Below are positions 40,577-52,618 of a stretch of 64,000 nucleotides of DNA, in pieces. Below the pieces are notes generated by a model. The model was not told the origin of the DNA. It worked only from the letters and a program-made list of their open reading frames with translations, and ran no database searches. Position 1 is the stretch's first letter, and every line of letters starts with the position of its first letter. The stretch comes from Monosporascus cannonballus (Eukaryota; Ascomycota; Sordariomycetes; Xylariales): contig QJNS01000043.1 in NCBI GenBank assembly GCA_004154925.1, positions 310,001-374,000 on the forward strand, read 5' to 3'. A program made the position numbers and the translations under genes.

Positions 40577-42089
40577 GTTTGATCGCCGCTGTATTAAATA
40601 TGTTCAGTCTGCTGCAGCTCCAGCGTTGCTACTTGTAGTAGATAGGATCTCTTTAACATTCAACCCCCTGAATGAAAGACCTGAGCTCTATTCTAGCAGC
40701 AAGGGTCCCATTTGCCCATCGTCCTTTTGCGGAGCATATTCTGTTACAACGGACTTTACTTAACCTCACATATCGGCGTAGGCAAGCCGTAGGATTTAAA
40801 CCTAACGCGCATATCTAGAGGACCAGAGTAGCGTTATGGTTGGTTGAAGTGGGCAAATAATGATCTTGATTGGCAAGACCAGAACGATGACTGCAGGTGG
40901 CTGAGAAGGGGGCCAAGTAGCCGAAGGTCGGCTGAACCTCCATTCCAGGCGACGATATAGGGATACCCATCCGTCTCTTCCGCGGTTCTCAGTCCCGCAG
41001 GCGTATTACAAATCCATAACAACTTTCGGGAGGCGTTGTTCAGTAGTTGCCTAATCGTGATATGCCAAGAAACAAATAGGCCAAAACGGTTGGAGCGATT
41101 GAAGCGGCTAGGTATCCTCTATGCAGGAGGATTTTAATTAAACTCTCCTGCAGTTAGCTTATTGAGGCCCACCGGATGCATATAGTAGGCATCCGAATTT
41201 GCATCAAGTGGAAGATGGCATCATATTTACGCCCAAGATAGGGTTACATCCTTATCGGCCGCAGACTTGTATGAGGTTAGCCATCGTTCTAACAACGGCC
41301 GTCAGCGCTGGATATTTGTCGAGAGCCTCCGCCGAACGGTTATCATGGGCGATGACCTAAAGGCACTCGGGGATCTGCTAAAAAGGAGGAAATCCGGTAA
41401 GTACGCGGAACAAGGTAGAGATCGCTACGTGCTTACAAGTTTGTAGAAGACGCGAGCGTCATCTGGGCGCAGACCCATCGCCAGACGCTCTCCAGCCATT
41501 TGTGGAATGCCTGAACTCGTTTGGGTTTCTTTCGGGCATTGAAGAGAAAAGCCTTTCTCGATTGTATCCGCGTTCCAATTCGAGAAATTCTCAAAAACAA
41601 GCACTGGTGATGATCTGGATGAATTTGCGCAACACTTTCTGACCTTGTAGGTAAATACACCCGATAGGGAAATCTGCCACTGCGGTATAAGTTAACAATG
41701 GGGAGCTTAGATATTTGAGCGTCAATAAGATAAATACCTTCTGCTACGAGACCTGCAAAGCAAGGCCCGACTTCACAACTCGATGCGGAGTTTCGGATGT
41801 CGTCCCCTATTTCCACTGCGGGTCACCGAGGGCAGATATCCGACTCCGCAAATTGACATGTTCCACAGGAGGAGAACCTACAGAGCCACAACACCTGTTC
41901 GCCGCTCTCCTTCTAGTAGTTCCCGCTGCGATAGTTCGGCCACGGCTTCTATAAGAAGATGAAACCCTCATAACTTGAACAACTCCATCCCTCTATTAGC
42001 AGTATTCTTACATCAAATCTTCAACTACTATTAGACCAGATACGACATTGTGTTCACAAATATTAGTCTTACCTCGTGACTTGTTTCGA
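40577..42089. other. Intergenic region between GH43 gene and reductase pseudogene
   Basis: This 1.5-kb stretch holds the GH43 promoter on its left side. No coding sequence or RNA gene was supported. Confidence 0.45.
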
Positions 42090-43278
42090 ATGCGGTCCAT
42101 CGTGTCTCCAACACCAAAGCGACAACTGGGCAAGAATGGGCCTCTTGTCGACCGGGTCGGGTACGGCACTATGAGCTTATCGGTGACCTATGGAGAGCTC
42201 ATGCCCGACGAGCAAAGACTCTCCGTCCTCGACCGCGCGCACAAGAGAGGCCAGATGTTCTGGGACACGAGTGGCTTCTATGTATGCCGGTTCGCCGACT
42301 TATCGGTGCTGCTGAACACGAACACTACTAACACAGTCACCAGGGAGACGCCGAAGACGTCCTGGGCGAGTGGTTTGCCAAACCTGGCAAGCGCTCCGAC
42401 ATCTTCCTCGCGACGAACTTCGGAGGCATCCTGACTGGGGACCCTTTGGCCGGGGGCTATAGCTTCCGTGGTGATGCGGAATATGTCTACGAGGCTTGCG
42501 ACAAGAGTCTGTAACGGATGGGTGTCGATTACATCGACTAGTGGTGCCTCCACCGCCTTGACGGCTCGACGCCGTCGAGCATATCGTCGCCGGGATGGTC
42601 AAGATGAAGGAGTACGAGGCTCGTTTCTCAGGTCTTAGGGGGAAGAACGCGAGATGCTTCAGCGGGGCCTACGCTGTTCATCCTATCAGGGCCGCGCAGA
42701 GTAAGTCGCTTACCAAGCCCTATCTTGCTCGTTTTACTCGCTCCCCTATATTTAAGAGCACGTGACGGCGCGTGCATCCCGGACCGATTGCGCGATCTCC
42801 TTTGTACGCCGAATCATCCCGCGCGGAGTGATCACTAACACCAGACCGCCCCAGTGGCAATACAGCCCCTTCTCGACCGGCATCGAGGACCCGAAGATCG
42901 GCCTGCTGAGCGGCCGGATCCAGGATCCCGAGGACTTCGGGCCCGGTGACATCCGGAGCGCGTACCCCCGCTTCTCGCCCGAGAGCTTACCCATCCCTGG
43001 GTGGCCTTTTTGGTACTATTCCATCCATGGTCCCGAGCGAGCGGGCGAGCGAGGATCGGGCTAACTTCCCCGTCCACAGTACGACGAAGATCGATCGCCT
43101 CGAGGAGAACTTCAACGCGGCGAGCGTCGAGCTGACTCCCGCGGAGGTGACACGCATCCGCTTGCTGGTCGATAACGCCTCACATGGTGCCAGATGGACT
43201 CCGCAGCACGCTTTCGCCTTGTTTGCCGACACTCCTACCCGGGAGGGGTATGCCGCGGCTAAGGCTAAGAGTGGTTAG
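42090..43278 (+). pseudogene. Aldo/keto reductase pseudogene
   Basis: Exon 1 (42090-42281) encodes KRQLGKNGPLVDRVGYGTMSL and WDTSGFY. A credible intron (branch CTACTAAC, acceptor CAG at 42343) leads to GDAEDVLGEWFAKPGKRSDI and YEACDKSL. Two in-frame stops then interrupt the conserved catalytic-His region: TAA at 42512-42514 and TAG at 42539-42541 (MGVDYID*WCLHRLDG). Downstream family pieces lie in different frames, including YSPFSTGIEDPKIGLLSGRI (about 42860-42920) and the C-terminal RLEENFNAASVELTPAEV (about 43095-43150). Aldo/keto reductases of this yakC/pyridoxal-reductase-like type are NADPH-dependent. This copy cannot produce a full protein, although its C-terminal frame remains open to 43278. 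Confidence 0.85.
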
Positions 43279-43521
43279 GTGGTGACTAGACAGCCGCACC
43301 AGCACACTAAGCCCCCTGATTTGAACAGGAATATTCAGCTTGGCGCCAAGGATGAGAAGGGTGATCAATATGGGAGAGGAAAGAAGAGCGGGACCGGCAA
43401 ATCTCATCTTCGCTTAGATTAATCTCAACGCTATAGGAATTTGAATAAGAAGAAGCTGATTTTATGGAAGCCTTCGAGCATACATGCGCCATGTCCTGGG
43501 GTAGCTGTGCTATTGGGAATT

Positions 43522-45199
43522 TTATAGCTTGGGTACGACCTTATCCCAAAGCCCGAAGGTCTCTAAGCCCTCGCCTCCATCGAAGATGTCCCTCTCCACC
43601 ATCCTAGAATTTATCTGCAAATTTCGCGTCAGTGGTAAGCCTCATTACTGCGAAGATGCGCATCACTTACGTGTCTTGGGCCTAGCTCGCTCACGTCCTT
43701 CACGCCCAATAACCTCATACACGTTTCCGTCTCCGCCTTTAGGACTGTTCACGTCCGCTGTTAGTGCCTGTAGCCACATGGCCCCAAAGGTGGTCCAAGG
43801 TGTGACTTACTCTCTAGTACGCGCTCGACGCCCTTCTGCCCGCCGGCGCCCAGGCCGAACAGGGCGGGGCGGCCGATGCCGACGGCGCGGGCGCCGAGGC
43901 ACAGCGCCTTGACGACGTCGGTGCCGCGCTTGATGCCGCCGTCGACCCAGACCTCGACGCGGTCGAAGACCTGGGGGCAGTACTTGCGGATCTCGAGCAG
44001 GGTGTGGACGGCGGGGGGCGCCGTGTCGAGGGCGCGGCCGCCGTGGTTCGACAGGATGACGGCGCGCACCTGGGGCGCGTACTTGGCGGCGAGCCAGGCG
44101 TCCTCGTGCGTCTGCACGCCCTTGACGACGATGGGCAGGTCCGTGTGCTTGGCGAGCCACGGCAGTGTGACCTTCCAGGTGAGGTCGGCGGCCGTGCCGA
44201 AGAAGAGCTGCTGGCCGACGCCGCCGCCGCCGGGCCGCGACGGCTCGTCGGCCGACTTGACGCCCGCGGCGACCTTGACGGCGTTCCTGAAGCTCTGCTT
44301 CTCGTCGAGCTCGCGCTTGCCGGGCACGGGCGCGTCGAGCGTCAGGCACACGAACTTGAAGCGGTCGCCCATGGCGTTGATGCGCCGCAGCATCGCCTCG
44401 CTCTTGGCCCGGTCGTTCTGCACGTACAGCTGCCAGCCGAAGACCTGGCCCGGCGCGGCGTCCGCCACGATCTGCTCCGGCGTCATCGACGCGTTGTTGG
44501 AGATGATCTGCATGGCGCCGTACGCGCCGCACGCGCGCGCGATCCCCAGCTCGCCGTCCGGGTGCGCCAGCCGCGCCATCGCCGCCGGCGCCACGAAGAT
44601 GGGCAGCTTGACTTTGTGGCCTAGCAGCGTCGTCGACGTGTCGCACTTGGTGCAGTCGACGAAGACGCGCGGCCGCAGAAGGATGTTGCGGTACACCCTC
44701 GTGTTGTAGGCCTTGGAGAAATTGTCGTCGCTCGACGAGTAGTAGTACGCCCACGCCTTCTCCGAGATCTGCTTGGCGGCCACCTCCTCGATCTCGTCGA
44801 GGTTCAGCAGGGTCTCCATGGGCGGCGGGCCCTGGGTCTCCTTCCTCTCCTCCTCGGCGGCCGGCTTGGTCGCGTTGACCAGGGTCTGGGGGTCGACCTT
44901 GCCCAACTTGGCCTCCGGCTTCAGGTTCTCCTCGAGCGTGCCCGGAGGGTGGATCGGGTCGTACTCCTCCGTGGCATCCCGGCCTGCTAGCTGTAGGATG
45001 ACCTTTGAGCCCCCCGGATGAGACGATAGGAAATCCGTCACATCGTAGACGTGACCGTATAGAATCACCCAGCAGCTGTCAGCCGTGGTGTGCTTCGCGA
45101 CTAGCACCGAGAGTCAGCAATACGAAAACCATGAGTTGTGTATCAATACTGTAATATATACACACCTTCTTCAGCGCTGATTAACTTCTCGTCTCCCAT
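43522..45199 (-). CDS. FMN-dependent L-lactate dehydrogenase (flavocytochrome b2 type)
   Basis: Four exons (45199-45166, 45100-43811, 43744-43671, 43614-43522) join in phase to 496 aa. An N-terminal cytochrome b5-like heme domain (residues 8-80) has the axial His pair in SSHPGG (His39) and DPIHPPG (His62). It is followed by an alpha-hydroxyacid-oxidising FMN barrel with [31 protein letters not shown], the catalytic SNHGGRALD and [13 protein letters not shown]. The C-terminal tail [14 protein letters not shown] follows. Yeast Cyb2 oxidises L-lactate in the intermembrane space. Here [15 protein letters not shown] leads straight into the heme domain with no presequence, so the location may be cytosolic. 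The substrate could be another 2-hydroxyacid. Confidence 0.9.
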
Positions 45200-45809
45200 T
45201 TTATGAACGCTGACTACCTAAAAATACAAGACCGAGATTATATAATACAGGAGATGATCCATGAATTAGAGGCCCAATAAGTTCTGAAGGTGAGAGAGCT
45301 AGAATCGGTGCTTTTTAACCCGCCGATAGCTCGGCGACCCCTTGCCCCAGATCCACACCGTCTTACGTTTCCGGGGTGTAGCATTGGACAACTTGGGGGT
45401 TGGGGATCCTAGGTGGAGACCCTAGCCGATCTATAATACAATTAACAAGGGTAAAATCGCCGGTTTCGACGTCTTTTCAGGGGAATAATCTACTTTTAAG
45501 TCGTTCTACTCTCAAAGGTATTCGGTTACTATAGCATACATGTAGCAGGGCATCACTACAGTCGACAGATAAGCCTTGTTTCTTGAAAGTTCAAGGATAC
45601 ATCTACTTACTCTCATGCGTTACCAAGGCTGACCAACACAAGCTTTTGCTTGCCGGTTACAGAGACAAACGTGTGATAGTGTTGCATTGCATATTCGATG
45701 TATCAAATCTCCCTCTCGCAAGACCATACTGAGTCTTCACGGGTCACCAAGGACTGCTACTTGCGTATCCCGTCATTCCCGTCCATCCATTTTGCTCGCT
45801 CGTCCGCCT
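45200..45809. other. Intergenic, lactate dehydrogenase promoter
   Basis: About 600 bp containing the promoter of the minus-strand dehydrogenase and the 3' end of the next minus-strand gene. Nothing specific was seen. Confidence 0.5.
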
Positions 45810-47678
45810 TCACACGTCTTGAACAGGCAGCTCTGCGGAGCTAACACGCTTCTTGGGGCCGGAACGTTTGCCAGTTGTAACAGGTTCTGAACGTCCGTTC
45901 GTCCTGCTAGTGTTAACCATCTGAACGGTCGGGGAAGAAGCGCCAGGGTGCTGTACGTCCTTGTATATGGTCGCCGCCCGAGACAATGATGGCGTAGACG
46001 GCGTCGAGGGGCGTGACTGGTGCGGAGAGGTTGCTTGGAATGCTGCTACACCAGGCGATCGCAAAAGCCCTTTCCACGGCTGCGGCGCGGGGATCGGTGT
46101 CTCCTTGCGGACACGCAGTGGTGAGTGTACACTGGGGGAAGAGATTCGTCCTTTCTCGCCCATTGAGGGAACATGCGATACCTCTGTTCGACCTTTCCCA
46201 CCGCTTGATTTCTTCGCATGTTCCATCAGGTCTGAGATTGTCGGAGCGAGTACGGGGGTGACTCTAGGAATCCATTTCCGGGTGAAACCCTGGGATCGCG
46301 GTCCTTGAATGGGAATGGGCCTAGTAGGCTGATCTGATTCCAGCCTCCGTGCTTTCTTCGTGTGTGCCGTTGGTGAACTTGGTAGAAATTGCTCGTCGAT
46401 GGTACTCTCCTTTATCAACGGCGTACTTTGCGGGGTGACTGAGGGAACAGTTCTGCCGAGGAGATCATCAACAGAACCAGTCACGATTGCTCCAGACATG
46501 AGGAAGTCATCGCACGATTCACGACTTGTGGTGCTTCCTTTCTGACCTCTCCGAGCCGGTTTATCGTAGACGTGGAGATCAAGGATATGGTCCTTGACGA
46601 TATCATCCATCCGCTGCCGTTGCTCCTTTTTCTCGCGAGCTATAGCGGCATCCTCCACATCATCCTCAACGCCAGGCTCGGATATGTATAGGGTCTGAGC
46701 TTCGCCTGGGTCGCTAGCTTCCTCGTCAGAAGACTGAAGTGCTGCTGCTGACTTCACCCTAGAAAATCGGCGGCGGTTCCATCGCAAGGTAATATCTTCA
46801 GAAGACGCACTCCCGCTCTCGATGTCAGGGCTGCTGGTTTTAGACAGCGTTTTTGCAGATTCCAAAGCCGATGCCGCCTCCTAAGTGTCATCGGCCTTCT
46901 CCATATTCGCTCGTCCTTCTTTGTCCCTCTTCTTCTTCTCCTTCTTCTTGGAACTCTTGCTGTCCTTCTTGTCTTTCGTGCGCGTCGCACCAGCACCTTC
47001 TTTATTCGTAGCACTTGTTTTCAAGCATTTACTCCAAGCGCTATCTTTGCTAGTTTCATTCCGTTTCCTTTTCATCCCGGCCACTTTGCTATGCTTTGAC
47101 CCCTCGCGATTTCCTGGACCGGACGCCTCACTTCGTTCTTCAGACACGTCGATCCATTCAGAGTCTGAGTCCGCACTCGAGGAAGAGATGCCACCATCGA
47201 TCTTACGGTGGTATTTCATGAGCGGGCCGAGATGTCGCTTGAACCTCCAGAGAAGGTAGTGGATCAAATCGTAGTCTATGGCCCGATCTTTGGAATAGGT
47301 CTGCTTATAGAGCATCTCCGCCCGCGCGAGCTTCCTTTTTTGACGTCGTATATGACGTTCTTCTCGTTCCGCCAGCCGGGCATGTCTTCGCAATAACTTC
47401 TCCCTAGGCCGCCAATCACTGGCGCTCGGTTTCTGTCTAAGATCTTCCTGCAAGAGCTGGCTGTCGATCTCGTTCCGCCTTTTGATCAATTCTGCGGTTT
47501 TCCGGACGATGTTGCGGCGAAATTTCTTGGTGAAGGATTTGGCAAGCTCGCTGAGCTCGGAATCATCATTAACATTGCTGAACTCTGGTTGCTGTCGCCC
47601 TTTCTTCTTGAGCATATCGTCCCAGTCGGTCTGGGCTGGTGCTGGGGCAGCAGGCGCAGCCAGAGCCGTGGCCGACAT
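45810..47678 (-). CDS. Uncharacterised basic protein interrupted by one in-frame TAG
   Basis: One uninterrupted frame runs from the ATG at 47678 (MSATALAAPAAPAPAQTDWDD) to the stop at 45810, except for a single TAG at 46881-46883. The part before the TAG (265 aa) has a charged helical region (KSFTKKFRRNIVRKTAELIK; RHARLAEREERHIRRQKRKL) and a Lys/Glu-rich tail ending MEKADDT. The part after it (about 357 codons) is Ser/Pro-rich and disordered (SSPDIESGSASSEDITLRWN; QGFTRKWIPRVTPVLAPTISD). It has no ATG near its 5' end; its first usable codons follow the TAG directly. No donor in the correct phase was found to splice the TAG out. I do not recognise a family. It is either one gene with a nonsense or sequence error, or a readthrough gene. 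Confidence 0.6.
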
Positions 47679-48922
47679 GGCGCGAATATGCTTGATATCC
47701 ACGGAGGTAGGCTGAGGAGAACCGTAAAATAAGTCGTAGTCAGGGATGTGAGAAGAGTGACCCTGCTAAGATAGGACGATCATCCTAGTGTATCACTACC
47801 AAGTAAAAGCGTCTCGCGGCGAACCCCATAATGCTTCATTCGGCGTACGTCGTGAGTTGTTAGATGGTCGCATTTGTCAGTCCGATTATCTGTTGAAAAT
47901 AATCGAGAATTTACAAATACTGTTGAGCGGGGTAACGGTTGCCAGGCACATCCCACCACTACTGACTCTGTAGATGTTTGTCTTGTTGCTAGGTAGAGTA
48001 GCATGAGGCGAGGACGACGCCTTTTCCTTCTTTACTCAACTTTCCTCCCCCTCTATCTTGTCAGCATTACTGAGGTCATTATCGGGTATAAACCTCCAAC
48101 TCCACCATCTCATACTCACATAGTACCTGATCGATGTTCTTTGTTATTGCACATATTGCACATATTGCACTGCACATACATACCAAGACTTTCTAGTGGA
48201 AAGCATACCGCCAAATAAAACACTCTCCTCCAAGCGCAATTGCAATTGCATCAAAACTCGGTGTTAGCTCCCACATAATCACTTCACCTGCTGAAGGATG
48301 ATAATAAGTGTCGGCAGGCGGAGCCATCTAAGTTCGTACTAATTGGCGAAGATTCAGAAACATCAAAACTCGTCTCATGAAGCTCAATGAAAGAATATCA
48401 CGCAGTAGACCTCTCGCATTGCGTCTAGAAGGGAAAGGATGTCGATAAACCATATTAGTGTCGTAGACACGAGAGGACGCACTCCTGCGCTGGTAATATA
48501 GCACGAATAGCCGAGGACCATCATTTATTAGGGCCCGGGGGTAGGACAACCAAAGAAAGGAAGAACGACGAAAAGAGGTACGAAGTAGTATCTCATATTC
48601 TGATCGTAACCATACCTCCATAGATTATTCAGACCCAACAGTCACTCTTCACATGGGGCATACCCCAGCTATGCAATTATAAATTAGTCACACATAACCA
48701 AGCCTCTGCCAAGTCTCGTAGTTCCTTGCATCGGGGATGGACCTCGGCTCATAGGACGGGGCGCCGGGGAATATTAAAGCAGTAGCTGCCGGTGTCCGCG
48801 GCGGAGCTCTGTTACTGAGCTCTGATCTCACGTTTCCCCATAACTTCGATCTTAGTATTCTATTGTGTATATTGCGTACCTAGGTTCGTTAACAGGAACT
48901 TTACGGCAAGACATATCTCAAA
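47679..48922. other. Divergent intergenic region
   Basis: About 1.2 kb between the starts of the basic protein gene (-) and the hydratase gene (+), so it holds both promoters. It includes a short direct repeat of GCACATATT at about 48148-48166. No gene was supported. Confidence 0.5.
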
Positions 48923-49962
48923 ATGAGCGGCCCAGGCGTTGGTTTCGAATACCCCCGCAAAGAGGTGTCGTGGGTGAAGCGCGATGCCCTGTTGTTCGCG
49001 AATAGCATCGGCTGTACCGCTGACGAGCTGCACTTCCTCTACGTCCGTTAACCTGTAAATTAGCCCCACGAGGAGACTCGCTCACAGCGCTACAGGAGCT
49101 CGATCCGAATTTCTCGGTCTTCCCGACCTACCCGCTGATCCTCCGTCCGTCCCGCCCGTAATTCCTCGTTATCCTCGTGACATATATTGACGATTGCGCA
49201 GCTTTCAAGGGGAACTCGGAGGAGGTCATCGATTTCTACGCCGCCGAGAAGGCGACCAAGATCCCCGGCGTCCCCGACTTCGACTCACGCCGGGTCGTCG
49301 ACGGCCAGCGACTTGTTCAGTTCCTCAAGCCCCTGCCCACGACGTCCGCCGGCAGGAAGTTCGAGATCCGGACGAAGGTCCTGGGCGTCTATGATAAGGG
49401 CCGGCCCGGCACGGTCGTCGAGCTGCAGACAGACCTGGTCGACGCGAGCACGAACGAGGTGTACTCGCGGGCCATCGGCAGCAGCTTCTTCGTCGGCCAA
49501 GGCAACTGGGGAGGTCCCAAGGGCCCCGCGACCGAGAACTTCCCGCCGCCGAAGGGCAAGAAGCCCGATGTCGAGTTCGAGGACCAGACGACCGGGCAGA
49601 CGCCGTTACTGTACCGATTGAACGGCGACTACAACCCGCTGCACGCGCACCCGGAGCCGGGCAAGAAGATGGGTTTCGGCGGCGTCATAATCCACGGGCT
49701 GTACTCCTTCAATTCCACCTGTCACGGCCTGCTGCAGAAGCTTGGCGGCAGCGACCCGACCAATATCAAGGAATACCAGGCTCGCTTTGCGAGTCCCGTC
49801 AGGCCGGGCGATAAGCTCGTGACGTCAGTATGGAGAACCGGCGAGATCAAAGACGGATGGGAGGAGATCAGATTCGAGACGAAGGTTGCGGGCGGCAAGG
49901 TCTGTCTCAGCAATGGTAGGGCGCTCATGAAAGTCGTTGGGGAATCGAAGAGCAAGCTATGA
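48923..49962 (+). CDS. Peroxisomal MaoC/hydratase-2 family enoyl-CoA hydratase
   Basis: Exons 48923-49042, 49096-49144 and 49202-49962 join in phase to 309 aa. The spliced N-terminus reads LHFLYELDPNFSVFPTYPLI, then LPFKGN, matching stand-alone hydratase-2/MaoC enzymes. The second hot-dog fold carries the active-site pair in YRLNGDYNPLHAHPE (about residues 193-207) and GFGGVIIHGLYSF. The C-terminus KSKL is a canonical PTS1, so peroxisomal import is expected. The family hydrates 2-trans-enoyl-CoA to (3R)-hydroxyacyl-CoA, as the C-terminal part of Fox2 does in beta-oxidation. Both intron donors read GTCCGT, which is unusual. The acyl chain preference is unknown. Confidence 0.9.
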
Positions 49963-50240
49963 GGAAATGCAGTTGTACAGGATTTTAAACGAACTTGTAC
50001 ATAGTCGATAGCGACTTTAATTTGGTCCACTTCATTATGTATTTTGAGCCAGATGGGTTACGTGCGTGATCAGGAGGGGGGCAATGAGAGGCGGTATTCA
50101 TACCGGTATCAACTGTCATGCGTGATTCCGAAAAATTAGCTGCCTAAGAAGACGGCCAATTTTCAAACACTGCAAACCAACTCTACCGTAATCACCTCAC
50201 TATGCCGAGCATCTCGGATCATCGTCCGTGTTGAAGAGAA

Positions 50241-52116
50241 ATGGCTTCCCAGGTCAAGGTCGGAGACCGCCTGTCTTTTGACGGAGCCGTATGCACCGTC
50301 CGATACGTGGGCGAAGTCGCCGGCACATCTGGAAGCTGGCTTGGCGTCGAATGGGACGACCCAACCCGAGGAAAACACGACGGCTCGCATAAAGGGGTCC
50401 GCTATTTTACATGTAGGCCCGTCGTCCGAAAACCGCTTGATCGAGAATCTTTTATTGAGCGCGTCCACCAGGTAAATCCAAGGCCGCGACGGCCGCCTCG
50501 TTCGTGCGGCCGACCCGCCCCGCGGAGAGGCCGCAGAGCTTCGTCTCGGCGCTCGTCGACAAGTACACGGCGGAGCTCACCAACGCGAAGGCGATCCAGT
50601 TCTCGGGTAAGGTTGCCGAGGAGGTCGGCTTCGAGAAGATCCGCCGCAAGCAGGCGCAGCTGTCGGAGCTGAAGTTCGCCATCCTCGACGGCGCGCGCAT
50701 CGCCTCCGTCTACGCCGAGGGCGACGAACCGATCCGCACGGTCTGCCCTAAGATCAAAGACATGGATCTCAGTCGCAACCTGTTCCGGCACGTCGGGACG
50801 GTCGTTGCTATCTGCTCCGAGTTGCCCGATCTACGAACTTTGCGTCTGAAGTGAGTAATTTACCATCCCAAGACACGTTCGGCTTCGTACCGCTGACTCA
50901 ACCCAGTGGCAATCGCTTTCAGGAAATTCTGGAAGATAGCAGGCTGGATGGCGCAGGGGCGTCCTTCACGAAAGTCGAGAGTCTCGCTCTTGAAGAGACG
51001 CTCATGACCTGGGAGGAAATGTGCCACGTGGCAACCAAATTTCCGGTTCTTTCTACGCTCACTGCTAGCATAAACCAGCTCTCCTTCCTCTCGGGAACCC
51101 GGTCACCTACGCTCTCGTCTACGCTGACGTCTCTGTATCTGGAGCTCAACGATTTTACTTCTATTTCCGACGTCGCAAGTTTGGCTGGGCTGAAGTCTCT
51201 CCGCAACCTGCATCTCAAAGGCAACAACATATCTATGCTCACTAAGGAGGCATCCGACACCCTTCCGGTGTTCCCGGATAGCCTCCAGTACGTGGACATC
51301 TCCTACAACCGGGTGTCGACCTGGTCGTTTGTGGACGAGCTCCCGACATGCTTTCCGGGTCTGGTGTCCCTGCGCTTCGCCCACAACCCCATCTACGACA
51401 ACCCGGACCCCGAGTTCTCGGGCCAGTCGAAGAACGCCCCCGAGGAGGCGTACATGTTCACGGTGGGCCGCCTCGCGAAGCTCAAGGTGCTGAACTTCGG
51501 CAGCATCTCCAGGGACGACCGCCAGAACGCGGAAATGTTCTACCTGGCCCGCATCGGAAAGCACCTGGCCGCCGTGCCCGAGAGCGGGGAGCACGAGGTT
51601 GCCAAGCAACATAGGAGGTACGCCGAGCTCTGCGAGCTCTACGGGCCGCCTGTGGTGAACCGGAAGAAGGAGATCAATCCCGCCTTCCTGGAAGCCCGAC
51701 TAGTGACGGTGCAATTCGTCCTGCATAGAGCCGAGGAAGGCGGCAAGAAGGCGGCAGTCAAGCGGACGACCAGGATCCCCAAGAGCTTCGACATCTACGC
51801 CGTCAAAGGGATCGCCGGCAAGCTGTTTGGCCTCAGGCCGCTAGGGCTACGTTTGATTTGGGAAACGGGTGAGTGGGACCCGGTGGCAGGGTTTGATGAG
51901 GAAGTTGAGGACAGTAGCGAGGAGGAGGATGAGGGGGAGGGGGAAGCAAGGCGTGAGAGGCAGGAAGCCGCAAACGCGCTTACGGAGGGCTCCCAGCCGG
52001 ATGCGAGGGCCGCTGGTAAGTGGGTCAAGCGTGAGGTTGAGCTGCACGACGGGCCCCGACAACTGGGTTTCTGTGTCGATGGGCCGGAGGCAAAGATCAG
52101 GGTTGAGGCCCGATGA
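50241..52116 (+). CDS. Tubulin-specific chaperone E (TBCE/Pac2/Alp21)
   Basis: Exons 50241-50412, 50472-50850 and 50907-52116 join in phase to 586 aa. The first splice rebuilds RYFTCKSKAATAASFVRPTR, typical of the family. An N-terminal CAP-Gly domain (residues 8-62, GSWLGVEWDDPTRGKHDGSH) is followed by leucine-rich repeats (about 130-370, e.g. LKSLRNLHLKGNNISML and LQYVDISYNRVSTW). A ubiquitin-like C-terminal region (LFGLRPLGLRLIWETGEW) ends the fold, interrupted by an acidic insert. Cofactor E binds alpha-tubulin during tubulin heterodimer folding in the cytosol. It lies 278 bp downstream of the hydratase gene in the same orientation, with no sign of cotranscription. Confidence 0.93.
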
Positions 52117-52618
52117 TGTGGGACGCGGAATGCAGGAACCAGCTTGTTCAATCAGGCAAAGAAAGGGATGGCTTGGGAAGCAAGATTAGACAGAGTTTAG
52201 AGCGCCCGTGTTCAGTTACTTAAGAATGGCCCCAAACCTCAAGTCTTCCAAAGTCTGGAGCCCAGGTTGGACTTTTTGGATTATATACTATAGAAACCGA
52301 TCTTCCTATATCCCAGTACGTTCCGGAGACAAACCTTAGCAACTGATTTTATTAGCAAAGCCCCAAGCTGGTAACAACAAGCGGAGAGGTTGACAAACTC
52401 CAAGCGACCCAGCATAGGATAAATGATGGATGAATCCTGCGTATGAATGCGGCAACGGCACCCCCGTTCTCATTCCCCTACCTGACCGACAGCACGTCAT
52501 CGATCTCGTTTCATAACTACGCAAGATAGTGTATATCGTTCGGTTTAGCATCACCAAGCAGCGCAAACCCTATCCCATCGGAGACCCTCTCTAGGTCGAA
52601 AGTAGGGGGTCAACCACC
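52117..52618. other. Intergenic
   Basis: 502 bp holding the 3' end of the cofactor E gene and the promoter of the CCCH gene. Nothing specific was seen. Confidence 0.5.

Noticed and set aside
43807..44754. Long Arg/Ala-rich frames in other phases and on the opposite strand of the lactate dehydrogenase exon
   Set aside because: They arise from strong GC third-position bias; composition is non-protein-like and the real frame has heme and FMN motifs.
46884..47040. An intron ending in CTTAG that would remove the in-frame TAG at 46881
   Set aside because: The only reasonable donor, GTAAAT, is in the wrong phase. The in-phase GT is a poor donor, and the sequence before the TAG is a purine-rich Lys/Glu coding stretch unlike an intron.
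50413..50471. Frameshift in the CAP-Gly region of tubulin cofactor E
   Set aside because: The apparent frame break is an ordinary 59-nt intron; splicing restores RYFTCKSKAATAASF.
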